From contig NZ_RJKN01000001.1 of the NCBI RefSeq assembly GCF_003751265.1, positions 434,001-498,000 on the forward strand: DNA of 64,000 bases, in the 5' to 3' direction. The notes under the pieces were generated by a model. That model did not search any database and was not told the DNA's origin. It saw only the letters and a list, made by a program, of their open reading frames with translations. Numbering within the stretch: position 1 is the stretch's first letter; every line of letters starts with the position of its first letter. This stretch comes from Pseudokineococcus lusitanus. GTDB taxonomy: Bacteria; Actinomycetota; Actinomycetes; Actinomycetales; Quadrisphaeraceae. Shown piece by piece: positions 54,214 through 63,787 of this stretch. A program made the position numbers and the translations under genes.

Positions 54214-56826
54214 TCAGCACGGCCCGGAGGCCGGGACCCGGCGCCGGGGCACGACGACGAGCTCCCCGGCGCCGGCGGTGGCCACGGCCACGTCGCCGGT
54301 GACCGTGGTGCACGCGACGACGGCGCCGCCCGCCCCGGCCAGCGCCAGGGCCCGGTCGGACGGGTGGCCGTACGTGTTCTCCCCCACGCCGACGAGCGCG
54401 GCGCGCGGGGCCGCGAGCGCCGCCAGGTCCGGGTCCTGGTCGGCCGAGCCGTGGTGGGCGACCCCGAGGACGTCCACGGGCCAGGCCGCCGCGTCGTCCG
54501 CCGTCCGCCGGCGCAGCGACGCCTGCGCCTCGGCGCCGAGGTCGCCGAGCGCCGTCACCCGCAGTCCGTCGCCCCTGGTGAGCGTGACGACGACGCTCGC
54601 GTCGTTGGCGCCGTCGTCCTCGCCGCCCGGCGCGGCGCCGGACGGCGAGCCGCCGGGCGCGCCCGCCGACGGCCACAGCACCCGCCAGGCGACGTCGCCG
54701 GCCCGCCCCGCGAGCCCGGCCGTCCCGGCGGCGACGGGGACGCCGGCCTCGTCGAGCAGCCGGGCCGAGGCGGCCGCCGCCGGGGCCGGCTCGGCGAGCG
54801 GGCTGACCAGCGCCGCCGTCACCTCCCGGCCCTCGAGCACCCCTCCGAGCCCGTCCACGTGGTCGGCGTGGAAGTGGGTGAGCACGAGGAGGTCCACGCG
54901 CTCGACGCCGAGGCGGTCGAGGCACCGCCGGACGGCGCCCGGGTCCGGCCCCGCGTCGACGACGACGGCGGCCTCCTCGCCGCTGCGGACGGCCAGGGCG
55001 GCGCCCTGGCCGACGTCGCACTGGACGGCCGCCCACCCCGCGGGCGGCCAGGAGCCGGCCGAGCGCCACCGCGGCAGCCCGACCACCGCCACGAGGAGGA
55101 GCACCGCCGCACCGGCGAGGGCAGCCACGGCCCGGGACCACCCCGGCCCCGGACGGACGGCCCGCGGGCCGGCGCCCCGTCGGCCGGTCGCCCGACGACG
55201 AGCACGGGCGCGGGCGGCCCGCGCCCGCTCCACGACGACCCGGACGAGCGCCGGCACGGCGACGAGACCGAGCAGCAGGAGGCCGGCCAGCAGCGCGGCG
55301 CCGGCCCAGCCGCCCGGGAAGGGCACCGCGGCACCGGGGACGCCGGCGCCCGTCCGTGCGACGAGAGCGACCCAGCCGACGGCCCAGCCCGCCGGGACCG
55401 CGACCAGTTCGGCGAGCGCCGGCGAGGCGGGGGCCAGCGCCAGGGCGACGACGCCGAGGACCGTCGCGGGGGCGACTGCGGGCGCTGCGAGGAGGTTGGC
55501 GGGCACCGCCGCGAGGGACAGCTCGGGCGCCAGCAGGAGCAGCACGGGCGCGCAGACGACCTGCGCGGCGGCGGGCACCGCCAGCGCGGCGGCCAGCCGG
55601 CGGGGCAGCCCGCCCTCGAGCGCCTGCGCCCACGGCCGCGCGAGGACGAGCAGGGCGCCCGTGCCGAGCACGGACAGGGCCAGCCCGGGAGACCGGGCCG
55701 AGGCCGGGTCGGCGACGACGAGCACGACGACGGCCACCGCCAGCAGCGGGACCCCGCGGCCCGGCCGGCCGGCGAGGAGGCCGACGAGGGCCGCCGCCGC
55801 CATGACGCCGGCACGCAGGACGCTCGGCTCCGGGCCCGCGACGCCGACGAAGGCCACGAGCGCCGTGAGGGCGGCGCCCGTCCGCACCCGTCGCCCGGCG
55901 CCGAGCACGGCCGCTCCCCCGGCGACGGCGGCGACGAGGACGGCGGTGTTGCCGCCGCTCACCGCGGTGAGGTGGGCGAGCCCCGTCGTCCGCATCTCGT
56001 CCTCGAGGTCCTCCGGGAGGCGGCTCGTGTCCCCTACGACGAGCCCCGGCAGCAGACCGCGCCGGTCCGGCGGCTGCGCCGCGACGGCGGCGTGGAGGCC
56101 GCCGCGCAGGTCGGCGGCCGCACCGCGCCAGCCGGTCGGCGGCGTCACGGCGTGCGGCGGCGCCTGCACGCGCAGGAGCGCCAGCAGGTCGTCCCCGGCC
56201 GGCAGCGGCTCGAGCCGGCCGACGAGGACCACCTCCTCGTCGCGCCGCAGCGCCGCCAGCCCCGCGCCGCCGACCGCGAGGACGCCGGCGCGGGCGCCGC
56301 CGACGAGCCCGCGACCCGTGACCTCCGCGACGTGGACCCGGACGACCCACCGCTCGCCCCGCGCGACGGCGCCGGGCGGGGGCCGGACGCGCGACGGCTC
56401 GGCCGCGACCCGGGCCTGCACCTCGACGACCGCCCGGTCGCCGGCCAGGTCGGCGACGAGACCGCTGCGGGCCTGCGCCACCTGCAGCGCCCCCGACGCC
56501 ACGGCAGCGCTCCCCGCGACGGCCGCGAGCGCCAGCACCGCGGACCACCGCGCGGCCGCCGGCCCCCCGGGACCCCCCGGTGGGCGTCGCGTGCGGCGGC
56601 GGGTGGGCCGTCGCGGCCGCAGACCGAGGAGCGCCGCCCCGAGCAGGACCCCCGCCAGCACCAGCGCGACGCCCGTCGGGAGCCCGACGGCGAGCGCCGC
56701 CCCGGCCCACGCCACCGCGGCCGCGGGCACGAGGCGGAGGTCGTGCACGGCCGGCCGGTCCGGCACGGGCACCGGGGCGACGTCCGCCGTCGGCGCCGTG
56801 GCCGTGGTGGCCGCGGCGGCCGTCAC
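54214..56826 (-). CDS. comEC: ComEC/Rec2-like DNA uptake channel
   Basis: Predicted 870 residues. N-terminal OB-like region, a competence domain with many membrane helices (LTAVSGGNTAVLVAAVAGG), and a C-terminal metallo-beta-lactamase-like domain with HFHADHVDG. Carries single-stranded DNA across the membrane. GTG 56824-56826 overlaps the comEA stop (GTGA). Confidence 0.92.
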   Translation of the reverse strand: MTAAAATTATAPTADVAPVPVPDRPAVHDLRLVPAAAVAWAGAALAVGLPTGVALVLAGVLLGAALLGLRPRRPTRRRTRRPPGGPGGPAAARWSAVLALAAVAGSAAVASGALQVAQARSGLVADLAGDRAVVEVQARVAAEPSRVRPPPGAVARGERWVVRVHVAEVTGRGLVGGARAGVLAVGGAGLAALRRDEEVVLVGRLEPLPAGDDLLALLRVQAPPHAVTPPTGWRGAAADLRGGLHAAVAAQPPDRRGLLPGLVVGDTSRLPEDLEDEMRTTGLAHLTAVSGGNTAVLVAAVAGGAAVLGAGRRVRTGAALTALVAFVGVAGPEPSVLRAGVMAAAALVGLLAGRPGRGVPLLAVAVVVLVVADPASARSPGLALSVLGTGALLVLARPWAQALEGGLPRRLAAALAVPAAAQVVCAPVLLLLAPELSLAAVPANLLAAPAVAPATVLGVVALALAPASPALAELVAVPAGWAVGWVALVARTGAGVPGAAVPFPGGWAGAALLAGLLLLGLVAVPALVRVVVERARAARARARRRATGRRGAGPRAVRPGPGWSRAVAALAGAAVLLLVAVVGLPRWRSAGSWPPAGWAAVQCDVGQGAALAVRSGEEAAVVVDAGPDPGAVRRCLDRLGVERVDLLVLTHFHADHVDGLGGVLEGREVTAALVSPLAEPAPAAAASARLLDEAGVPVAAGTAGLAGRAGDVAWRVLWPSAGAPGGSPSGAAPGGEDDGANDASVVVTLTRGDGLRVTALGDLGAEAQASLRRRTADDAAAWPVDVLGVAHHGSADQDPDLAALAAPRAALVGVGENTYGHPSDRALALAGAGGAVVACTTVTGDVAVATAGAGELVVVPRRRVPASGPC

Positions 56827-57899
56827 CGCACGACCACCCGGTCGCGCAGGTCGGCCAGCCGTGCCTCGCCGATGCCGCTCACCTCGCCGAGCTCCTCGAC
56901 GCTGGTGAAGGCGCCCATCTCCGCCCGCACGTCGAGCACGCGCTGGGCGAGGACGGGACCGATGCCGGGCAGGGCGTCGAGGTCCGCCAGCGTCGCCGTG
57001 TTGAGGTCGACCGGCGCGGCCCCGCCCGGGCCGCCGCCAGCGCCACCGGCACCCGGGGCCGCACCCGGGGCGGTGCCCGTCGCCCCGCCCGCCGACGCCC
57101 CGGCGCCGCCCGCCGGGGCGGCCTCCGGCGCCGGCAGCTCCTCGCCCGGCGCGGGCACCACCACCTGCTCGCCGTCGACGAGGAGCCGCGCCAGGTTGAC
57201 GCGCGCGAGGTCGGCCCCCTCGCTCGCACCCCCGGCCGCGGCGACGGCCTCGGCCACCCGCGAGCCCTCCGGCAGCCGGACGACGCCCGGTGCCCCCACC
57301 TGCCCGACCACGTGCACCACCACCACGGCGGCGGCCGCGCCGCCCGACGCCGTGCCGGTCGCGGGCGGCACCGTCGTCGGCGCGAGCGAGCCCGTCACCC
57401 CCGTCATGCCCGGCGCGCCGACGGGCGCCGGCGGGGCACCGGTCGCGGGCGGCGGCCCCGTCGTCGGGGACGCCGCACCCGGCGCCCCGGCGGCGGCGGT
57501 CGTCGACCCCGCGACGGCCACGGGTGCCCGCGCCGGCACCGGCAGGCCCGGCGCCCCGGCGGTCGCCCGCACGGCCAGCACGAGGACGACGGCCGCGGCG
57601 AGGACGAGCGCCGCCACCGCTGCCGGGGCGGAGGCGCGCCACCGCCCGCCGCGCAGGGGCGCGGGGACGCGGTCGGCCAGGGCCCCCCACAGCTGCGGCC
57701 ACAGGCCCAGGCCCTCGGCGAGGTCGGCGTCGGCCAGGTGACCGCCGCGCCCTCGCCGGTGCGGGGGACGGGCCTCCCCGTCGAGGTCGTCGGCGTCCGC
57801 GCAGGGCCCGGCACCGGGCCCGTCGGCACCGCCGAGCACCGCGTCGAGCCGCCGGCGCACGAGGTCCGCGTCGGTCGCCCCACCTCGCTCGCTCCGCAC
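56823..57899 (-). CDS. comEA: ComEA-like DNA-binding protein
   Basis: Predicted 358 residues. N-terminal cytosolic part, single membrane helix near residue 115 (VAALVLAAAVVLVLAV), a SLBB-like VVHVVGQVGAPGVVRLPEGSRVAEAV, a Gly/Ala/Pro linker, and a helix-hairpin-helix DLNTATLADLDALPGIGPVLAQRV. Binds DNA at the surface. GTG 57897-57899 follows GGAGG. Operon with comEC. Confidence 0.9.
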   Translation of the reverse strand: MRSERGGATDADLVRRRLDAVLGGADGPGAGPCADADDLDGEARPPHRRGRGGHLADADLAEGLGLWPQLWGALADRVPAPLRGGRWRASAPAAVAALVLAAAVVLVLAVRATAGAPGLPVPARAPVAVAGSTTAAAGAPGAASPTTGPPPATGAPPAPVGAPGMTGVTGSLAPTTVPPATGTASGGAAAAVVVVHVVGQVGAPGVVRLPEGSRVAEAVAAAGGASEGADLARVNLARLLVDGEQVVVPAPGEELPAPEAAPAGGAGASAGGATGTAPGAAPGAGGAGGGPGGAAPVDLNTATLADLDALPGIGPVLAQRVLDVRAEMGAFTSVEELGEVSGIGEARLADLRDRVVVR

Positions 57900-58055
57900 C
57901 CCGGCACCCTCCGGGACCGGTCGTCCTGGACGCCCGCGCGACCACGGCGTTGGGGACGGCGTCCGTCGCCGGGCCCCTGTGCGCGCCGGGCCCGACCGGC
58001 CGCGGGTGCGACGAGGACCACAGCCCGCCCTCCCCGTGCCCGCCGACGACGGCCC

Positions 58056-58061
58056 TAGCCT
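58056..58061 (+). promoter_or_regulatory. Possible -10 box of the Nramp-related gene
   Basis: TAGCCT, 48 bases upstream of the GTG at 58109; TANNNT form. Confidence 0.4.
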
Positions 58062-58108
58062 CACGGGGCCCGGCGACGACGCCGGGACCGCCGCACGAGG
58101 GAGCCCCC

Positions 58109-59437
58109 GTGACCGACGCCCGTCCCGACCTCGGGACCGACGACCTGCCGGGCGGCCCTGCCGCCGACGTCCCGGACCGCGGCCCCGGCGCCGACGCCCC
58201 CACCCGCCGGCCGTCGTGGCGGCGCGTCGGCCCGGGCATCGTCGTGGCCGCCACGGGCGTCGGCGCTGGCGACCTCGTGGCGACGCTCGTCGCCGGCCAG
58301 GCCTACGGGTACGCCCTGACCTGGGCGGTCGTCGTGGGCTGCGTCGTGAAGATCGCCCTCGCCGAGGCGACGGGTCGCTTCCACCTCGCCACGGGCACGA
58401 CCGTCGTCGAGGGCTGGCGCTCGCTGTCGCGCTGGGCCACCGGCTACTTCGGCGTCTACGTCGTCGTGTGGGGCTTCGTCTACGGGGCGACGGCGATGAC
58501 GGCCAGCGCCCTGCCCCTCGCCGTGCTCTTCCCCGACGTCCTGCCCCTGTGGGGCTGGGGGCTGCTCTGCGGCGTCGCCGGGCTCGTCCTCGTGTGGACG
58601 AGCCGCTACGCCGTCTTCGAGGTCCTCATGACGGTCCTCATCGGCGTGATGTTCGTCGTCGTCGTGGGGCTCGCGGTGCTCGTGGTCCCGGACGTGCCCG
58701 CGATCCTCGCCGGGCTCGTCCCCCGGGTGCCGGACGGCTCGGTCATCTACACGCTCGGCCTCGTGGGCGGCGTCGGCGGCACCATCACGATGGCCGCCTA
58801 CGGGTACTGGGTGAACGCCAAGGGCTGGCGCGACCGCGGGTGGCTGCGCGTGATGCGCTGGGACAACCGCATCGCCTACCTCACGACGGGCGTCTTCGTC
58901 CTCGCCATGCTCGTCGTCGGCGCCGAGCTGCTGTCGACCCTGGCCCCGCTGACCGAGGGCGACCGCGGCCTGCTCGACCTCGGGGCGGTCCTCGAGGAGC
59001 GCTTCGGCCGCGCCGTCTCCGTCGTCTTCCTCGTCGGCTTCTTCGCCACGGCCTTCAGCTCGGTCCTCGGCGTCTGGAACGGCGTGAGCCTCCTCTTCGC
59101 GGACTTCGTGACGGTCGTCCGCTCGGGCCAGGGCTCGCCCGCCCGCAGCGAGCACCCCGAGCGCGGCCTGCCCTTCCGCCTCTACGCCCTGTGGCTGACC
59201 TTCCCGCCGGTCGTCCTCGTCGTCGTCGGCCAGCCGTTCCAGCTCGTGCTCGCGTACGGCGTCCTCGGGGCGCTCTTCATGCCCTTCCTCGCGCTGACGC
59301 TGCTCCTGCTGCTCAACTCCCCGCGGGTGCCGCAGGGGTGGCGCAACGGCGTGCTGAGCAACGTCCTCCTCGCGGCGGCGGGCCTGCTCTTCGTCGTCCT
59401 CTGCGTGGCGCAGGTCCGCAGCCTCCTCGCGGGCTGA
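58109..59437 (+). CDS. Nramp-related transporter lacking the canonical DPGN and MPH motifs
   Basis: Predicted 442 residues, about 11 membrane helices. Nramp superfamily by layout: the first helix reads ATGVGAGDLVATLVAG (residues 48-63) where the DPGN metal motif should be, and helix six reads GGTITMAAYGYW where MPH is expected. So it is probably not a manganese importer of the usual type; substrate unknown. GTG 58109 follows GAGGGAG. Confidence 0.85.
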   Translation: MTDARPDLGTDDLPGGPAADVPDRGPGADAPTRRPSWRRVGPGIVVAATGVGAGDLVATLVAGQAYGYALTWAVVVGCVVKIALAEATGRFHLATGTTVVEGWRSLSRWATGYFGVYVVVWGFVYGATAMTASALPLAVLFPDVLPLWGWGLLCGVAGLVLVWTSRYAVFEVLMTVLIGVMFVVVVGLAVLVVPDVPAILAGLVPRVPDGSVIYTLGLVGGVGGTITMAAYGYWVNAKGWRDRGWLRVMRWDNRIAYLTTGVFVLAMLVVGAELLSTLAPLTEGDRGLLDLGAVLEERFGRAVSVVFLVGFFATAFSSVLGVWNGVSLLFADFVTVVRSGQGSPARSEHPERGLPFRLYALWLTFPPVVLVVVGQPFQLVLAYGVLGALFMPFLALTLLLLLNSPRVPQGWRNGVLSNVLLAAAGLLFVVLCVAQVRSLLAG

Positions 59438-59498
59438 CGGCGCGCGCGCCCTCGCGACCCGGCGCGGCGACGGCGGCGGGCCCCGGTCACGCGCCCAC

Positions 59499-59504
59499 TA
59501 CCCT
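59499..59504 (+). promoter_or_regulatory. -10 box of leuS, possible leaderless start
   Basis: TACCCT eight bases before GTG 59513, with no ribosome-binding site; TANNNT form. Confidence 0.4.
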
Positions 59505-59512
59505 CGGGACCC

Positions 59513-62464
59513 GTGGCACCCGAGAGCACCTCCCCCGCCGAGACGTCCGCCGGCAGCCCCCCCGGGGCGCCCCTCGCCCGCTACGACGCCGCGCTCGCCG
59601 CCGAGGTCGAGCGCCGCTGGCAGGACCGCTGGGACGAGCTCGACGTCTACGCCACGCCCACGCGCCCGGCGGTCGACGACGGCCGCACGTCCTTCGTCAT
59701 GGACATGTTCCCGTACCCCTCCGGGGCGGGCCTGCACGTCGGGCACCCGCTCGGCTACATCGCCACGGACGTCCACAGCCGCTACCTGCGGATGTCCGGG
59801 CGGCGCGTGCTCCACACGCTCGGCTACGACGCCTTCGGCCTGCCGGCGGAGCAGTACGCCGTCCAGACCGGCACGCACCCGCGGACCTCCACGCTGTCGA
59901 ACATCACGACGATGCGCGCCCAGCTGCGCCGCCTCGGCCTCGGGCACGACCCCCACCGCTCGGTCTCGACGATCGACCCGGCGTACTACCGCTGGACGCA
60001 GTGGATCTTCCTGCAGGTCTTCGACTCCTGGTACGACCCCGAGGCCCCCGCGCGGTCGGGCACGGGACGCGGACGGGCCCGCCCCGTGCGCGAGCTCGTC
60101 GCGTCCTTCGCGGACGGCAGCCGCGCCACGCCGGACGGCCGGCCCTGGGCCGACCTCTCCCCGGCCGAGCGCGACGCCGTCCTGCAGACCTACCGCCTGG
60201 CCTACGTCGACGAGGCGCCGGTCAACTGGTGCCCGGGCCTGGGCACGGTCCTCGCCAACGAGGAGGTCACCGCGGACGGCCGCTCGGAGCGCGGCAACTT
60301 CCCCGTCTTCACCGCTTCGCTGCGCCAGTGGAAGATGCGGATCACCGCCTACGCCGACCGGCTGCTCGACGACCTGGCGCCGCTGGACTGGCCCGAGGCC
60401 ATCAAGATCCAGCAGCGGCACTGGATCGGCCGGTCCGAGGGCGCCCACGTCCGCTTCGCCGTCTCCGGCGGCGAGCAGGCGGGCGGCGGCACGGTCGAGG
60501 TCTTCACGACCCGGCCCGACACCCTCTTCGGCGCCACCTACGTCGTCCTCGCCCCCGAGCACCCGCTCGTCGACGTCGTCGTCCCCGCCGCCTGGCCCGC
60601 GACGGCGCCGGGCGGCGGCCCGCTGCCGGAGACCTGGACCGGCGGCGCGGCCACCCCGCGGGAGGCGGTGCAGGAGTACGCCCGTCGCGCGGCGGCCCGC
60701 AGCGACGTCGAGCGCCAGCAGGAGACCCGCACCAAGACGGGCGTCTTCACCGGGGCCACCGCCACCAACCCGGCCACGGGCGAGCAGGTCCCCGTCTTCG
60801 TCGCCGACTACGTCCTCATGGGCTACGGCACCGGCGCGATCATGGCGGTGCCCGCCCACGACCAGCGCGACTTCGACTTCGCCCGCGCCCTGTCCTTGCC
60901 GCTGCGCGGCGTCGTCGCGCCGGCCGACGGGCGCGGCGACGACGCCACGACGTGGGACGACGCGTGGACGGCGAAGGACGGCACCGTCGTCGCGTCCGAC
61001 GCGTCGGCACGGGGCGGCGCCGTCCTCGACGGCCTGGGCGTCGCCGAGGCCGGCGAGCGGATGACGGCGTGGCTGGCCGAGCACGACCTCGGCCGCCCGA
61101 CGACGACGTACCGCCTGCGCGACTGGCTCTTCAGCCGCCAGCGCTACTGGGGCGAGCCCTTCCCGGTCGTCTACGACGCCGACGGCGTGGCCCACGCGCT
61201 GCCCGAGAGCATGCTGCCCGTCGAGCTGCCGGAGGTGGACGACTACTCGCCGCGGACCTTCGACCCGGACGACGCGGACACCTCCCCCGAGACGCCGCTC
61301 TCGCGCCGGGAGGACTGGGTCGAGGTCGAGCTCGACCTCGGCGACGGCCCCCGCACCTACCGCCGCGAGACGAACACCATGCCCAACTGGGCCGGCTCGT
61401 GCTGGTACGAGCTGCGCTACCTCGACCCCGACAACGCCGAGCGGCTCGTGGACCCCGACGTCGAGCGCGAGTGGATGGGTCCGCGCCAGGGCAAGCCGCT
61501 GGGCGGCGTCGACCTCTACGTCGGCGGCGCCGAGCACGCCGTCCTCCACCTGCTCTACGCCCGCTTCTGGCACAAGGTGCTCCACGACCTCGGGCACGTG
61601 AGCTCGGCGGAGCCGTTCCACCGGCTCTTCAACCAGGGGATGATCCAGGCGTACGTCTTCCGCGACGCCCGCGGCATCGCCGTGCCCGCCGCCGAGGTCG
61701 AGGAGCACGCGACCGACGGTGCCCCCGGCGCCACCACGTACACCTGGCAGGGGCAGCCCGTCACCCGCGAGCTGGGGAAGATGGGCAAGTCGCTGCGCAA
61801 CGCCGTGGCGCCCGACGAGATCGCCGCCGAGTACGGCGCCGACACCCTGCGCCTCTACGAGATGGGCATGGGCCCGCTCGACGCCGCCCGCCCCTGGGAG
61901 ACGCGGGCCGTCGTCGGCTCGTTCCGCTTCCTGCAGCGCCTGTGGCGCAACGTCGTCGACGAGCAGACCGGCGGGCTCGCCGTCACCGACGAGCCCGCGG
62001 ACGACGCGACGGCCCGCCTCGTCGCGCGGACCGTCGACGGCGTCCGCCACGACTACGAGGCCCTGCGCTTCAACACCGCGCTCGCCAAGGTCATCGAGCT
62101 CAACAACCACCTCGTCAAGCGCGGCAGCACGCCGCGCGCGGTGGCCGAGCAGCTCGTCCTGCTCGTCGCCCCGCTCGCCCCGCACGTGGCCGAGGAGCTG
62201 TGGGAGCGGCTCGGGCACAGCACGTCCCTCGTGCACGAGGCCTTCCCCGAGGTCAACCCGGCCCTGCTCGTCGAGGACGAGGTGACGGCCGTCGTCCAGG
62301 TCCGCGGCAAGGTGCGCGCCCGCCTGCAGGTGCCCGCGGGCATCGGCGAGGACGAGCTGCGCGAGCGCGCCCTGGCCGACCCGGCCGTGCAGCGGGTGAT
62401 CGGCGACGCCGAGGTCCGCAAGGTCGTCGTGCGGCCGCCGACGCTCGTCAACGTCGTCGTCTGA
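59513..62464 (+). CDS. leuS: Leucyl-tRNA synthetase
   Basis: Predicted 983 residues. Class I motifs HVGH at 75-78 (HIGH) and KMGKS at 756-760 (KMSKS). Editing domain with [20 protein letters not shown]-type pattern near 330-350 and [23 protein letters not shown]. About 100 residues longer than the E. coli enzyme, mostly in loops near 185 and 500. GTG 59513 fits the family start. Confidence 0.97.
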   Translation: MAPESTSPAETSAGSPPGAPLARYDAALAAEVERRWQDRWDELDVYATPTRPAVDDGRTSFVMDMFPYPSGAGLHVGHPLGYIATDVHSRYLRMSGRRVLHTLGYDAFGLPAEQYAVQTGTHPRTSTLSNITTMRAQLRRLGLGHDPHRSVSTIDPAYYRWTQWIFLQVFDSWYDPEAPARSGTGRGRARPVRELVASFADGSRATPDGRPWADLSPAERDAVLQTYRLAYVDEAPVNWCPGLGTVLANEEVTADGRSERGNFPVFTASLRQWKMRITAYADRLLDDLAPLDWPEAIKIQQRHWIGRSEGAHVRFAVSGGEQAGGGTVEVFTTRPDTLFGATYVVLAPEHPLVDVVVPAAWPATAPGGGPLPETWTGGAATPREAVQEYARRAAARSDVERQQETRTKTGVFTGATATNPATGEQVPVFVADYVLMGYGTGAIMAVPAHDQRDFDFARALSLPLRGVVAPADGRGDDATTWDDAWTAKDGTVVASDASARGGAVLDGLGVAEAGERMTAWLAEHDLGRPTTTYRLRDWLFSRQRYWGEPFPVVYDADGVAHALPESMLPVELPEVDDYSPRTFDPDDADTSPETPLSRREDWVEVELDLGDGPRTYRRETNTMPNWAGSCWYELRYLDPDNAERLVDPDVEREWMGPRQGKPLGGVDLYVGGAEHAVLHLLYARFWHKVLHDLGHVSSAEPFHRLFNQGMIQAYVFRDARGIAVPAAEVEEHATDGAPGATTYTWQGQPVTRELGKMGKSLRNAVAPDEIAAEYGADTLRLYEMGMGPLDAARPWETRAVVGSFRFLQRLWRNVVDEQTGGLAVTDEPADDATARLVARTVDGVRHDYEALRFNTALAKVIELNNHLVKRGSTPRAVAEQLVLLVAPLAPHVAEELWERLGHSTSLVHEAFPEVNPALLVEDEVTAVVQVRGKVRARLQVPAGIGEDELRERALADPAVQRVIGDAEVRKVVVRPPTLVNVVV

Positions 62465-62470
62465 GCGCCC

Positions 62471-62504
62471 CGTCCGGCGCGGTCCCCGGGGACCGCGCCG
62501 GACG
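62471..62504. terminator. 34-bp palindrome between leuS and the pyruvyl transferase gene
   Basis: Perfect inverted repeat with arms CGTCCGGCGCGGTCCCC (62471-62487) and its complement. Between two convergent stops, so likely bidirectional. Confidence 0.88.
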
Positions 62505-62514
62505 CGGCCGGGCG

Positions 62515-63432
62515 TCAGCCCCGCGGGACCATGACGCCGGCCAGCTCGTCCGCGTAGCCGGCCAGCGCCGCCGTCGCCGCGGGCAGCACCGCCCGCGCCC
62601 GCTCCCGGGCCTCCTCGGTGAGCGCCTCGGCGAGCGCCGCGTGGACCCGCTCCGTCGTCACCTCGTGCGGCAGCAGCACGGGCCAGCCGAGCGCCTCCGC
62701 CTGCGCGGCCACCTTGGCGCCGCCGTCGACGGGGTCGAGCGCGACGACGGGCACGCCGTTCTTCAGCGCGAGGACCATGCCGTGCAGCCGGCTCGAGACG
62801 ACGGCGTCGAAGCGGCGCAGCAGCGACTCGACCTGGGCGGCCGTCGAGGGCACGTGCGGCTCCCCCGTCGCGAGCCGGGTGTCGAACGCCACGACGGCGG
62901 GCGGCCCCGCCGGCCCGGGCGCCGACGCCAGCGCCGGACGGACGACGTCGTGGACGAGGTCGTGGCGCTGGCGGTCGGCGTACTCGTCCTGACGGTTGGC
63001 CGTGCAGAGCCCGACGACGGGGACGGCGGGGACGGGCACGAGCAACGAGGTGTCGGGACGCGGCGGGCCGTCGCCGTCCCGGGCGAGGGCCGCGTGCAGC
63101 GGCGCGAGCCCGCCGACGAGGGACACGTCCACGCCGACGAACCGGGCGTGCGCGAAGCGGTCGGCCACGCGCTGCAGCTGGCGTCCGCGGGCGGGCCCGC
63201 ACACCCACAGGACGACGTCGTAGCGCCGCGGGTCGACGGCCAGGAGGTCCACGCTCTCGGCGTCGTCGGGCGCGAAGGTGCGCGTCATCGCGACGTCGTG
63301 CGCGACGCCGAGGGCCTGCAGGTGCGCGACGGCCGCGTCCCGGGCGAGCAGGTCGCCCGCGGTGATCTCGCCGTCGGGGACGCTGAACCAGCCGGTGACG
63401 AGGACGCGACGGGGCGGGGCGGGGGTGCTCAC
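62515..63432 (-). CDS. Polysaccharide pyruvyl transferase-like protein
   Basis: Predicted 305 residues. PF04230 landmarks: VLVTGWFSVPDGEITAGDLL, and the C-terminal SSRLHGMVLALKNGVPVVALDPVDGGAK. These enzymes put pyruvate ketals on glycans, or act as uncharacterised homologues. GTG 63430-63432 chosen. No other polysaccharide gene nearby. Confidence 0.83.
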   Translation of the reverse strand: MSTPAPPRRVLVTGWFSVPDGEITAGDLLARDAAVAHLQALGVAHDVAMTRTFAPDDAESVDLLAVDPRRYDVVLWVCGPARGRQLQRVADRFAHARFVGVDVSLVGGLAPLHAALARDGDGPPRPDTSLLVPVPAVPVVGLCTANRQDEYADRQRHDLVHDVVRPALASAPGPAGPPAVVAFDTRLATGEPHVPSTAAQVESLLRRFDAVVSSRLHGMVLALKNGVPVVALDPVDGGAKVAAQAEALGWPVLLPHEVTTERVHAALAEALTEEARERARAVLPAATAALAGYADELAGVMVPRG

Positions 63433-63524
63433 GGCGGGCACGCTCCCACGGGCGCGGGCCCGCGGCACGACGGGCCCTCGGACGCCCGTGGGCCGGGACC
63501 GCCTGCGGCAGCGGGTGTCCGGTC

Positions 63525-63556
63525 GTCCGCCCCGGGCGACGGTGCCCGGGGCGGAC
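63525..63556 (-). terminator. Hairpin after the DUF1059 gene
   Basis: 13-bp stem: GTCCGCCCCGGGC (63525-63537) pairs with GCCCGGGGCGGAC (63544-63556), loop GACGGT, 9 bases after the stop. Confidence 0.78.
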
Positions 63557-63564
63557 GTCGGCGG

Positions 63565-63741
63565 TCAGGCGAGGGTGAGGATGCGGCCGCGGACGGCCTC
63601 GACGAGCTCGGCAGGCACCTCGGCCAGGCCGTGGTCGTCCCGGGCGTGGGCGCCGACGGAGCCGAGGATGTCGGCCTCGGTCGGGGCGGTGAAGGTCTTG
63701 CGACAACCGGGGACGACGTCGCCGCACGCGAACTGCTTCAT
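63565..63741 (-). CDS. DUF1059 small protein
   Basis: Predicted 58 residues. MKQFACGDVVPGCRKTFTAP with C6 and C13, and HARDDHGL, are the family pattern; a small metal-binding or redox protein of unknown role. ATG 63739-63741 follows AGGAGG. Downstream of the CBS-like gene by 46 bases, so possibly co-transcribed. Confidence 0.9.
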   Translation of the reverse strand: MKQFACGDVVPGCRKTFTAPTEADILGSVGAHARDDHGLAEVPAELVEAVRGRILTLA

Positions 63742-63787
63742 GGCTGGTGCCTCCTGACGGGGGCCGACCCTCGGCCCCACCTCCCGC

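Noticed and set aside
53038-57741. Long plus-strand frame opposite holA-comEC-comEA
   Set aside because: Repetitive Arg/Gly/Ala product, opposite three well-supported genes; a GC-rich artefact.
59498-63727. Long minus-strand frame opposite leuS
   Set aside because: Product is low-complexity; leuS motifs are complete on the plus strand.
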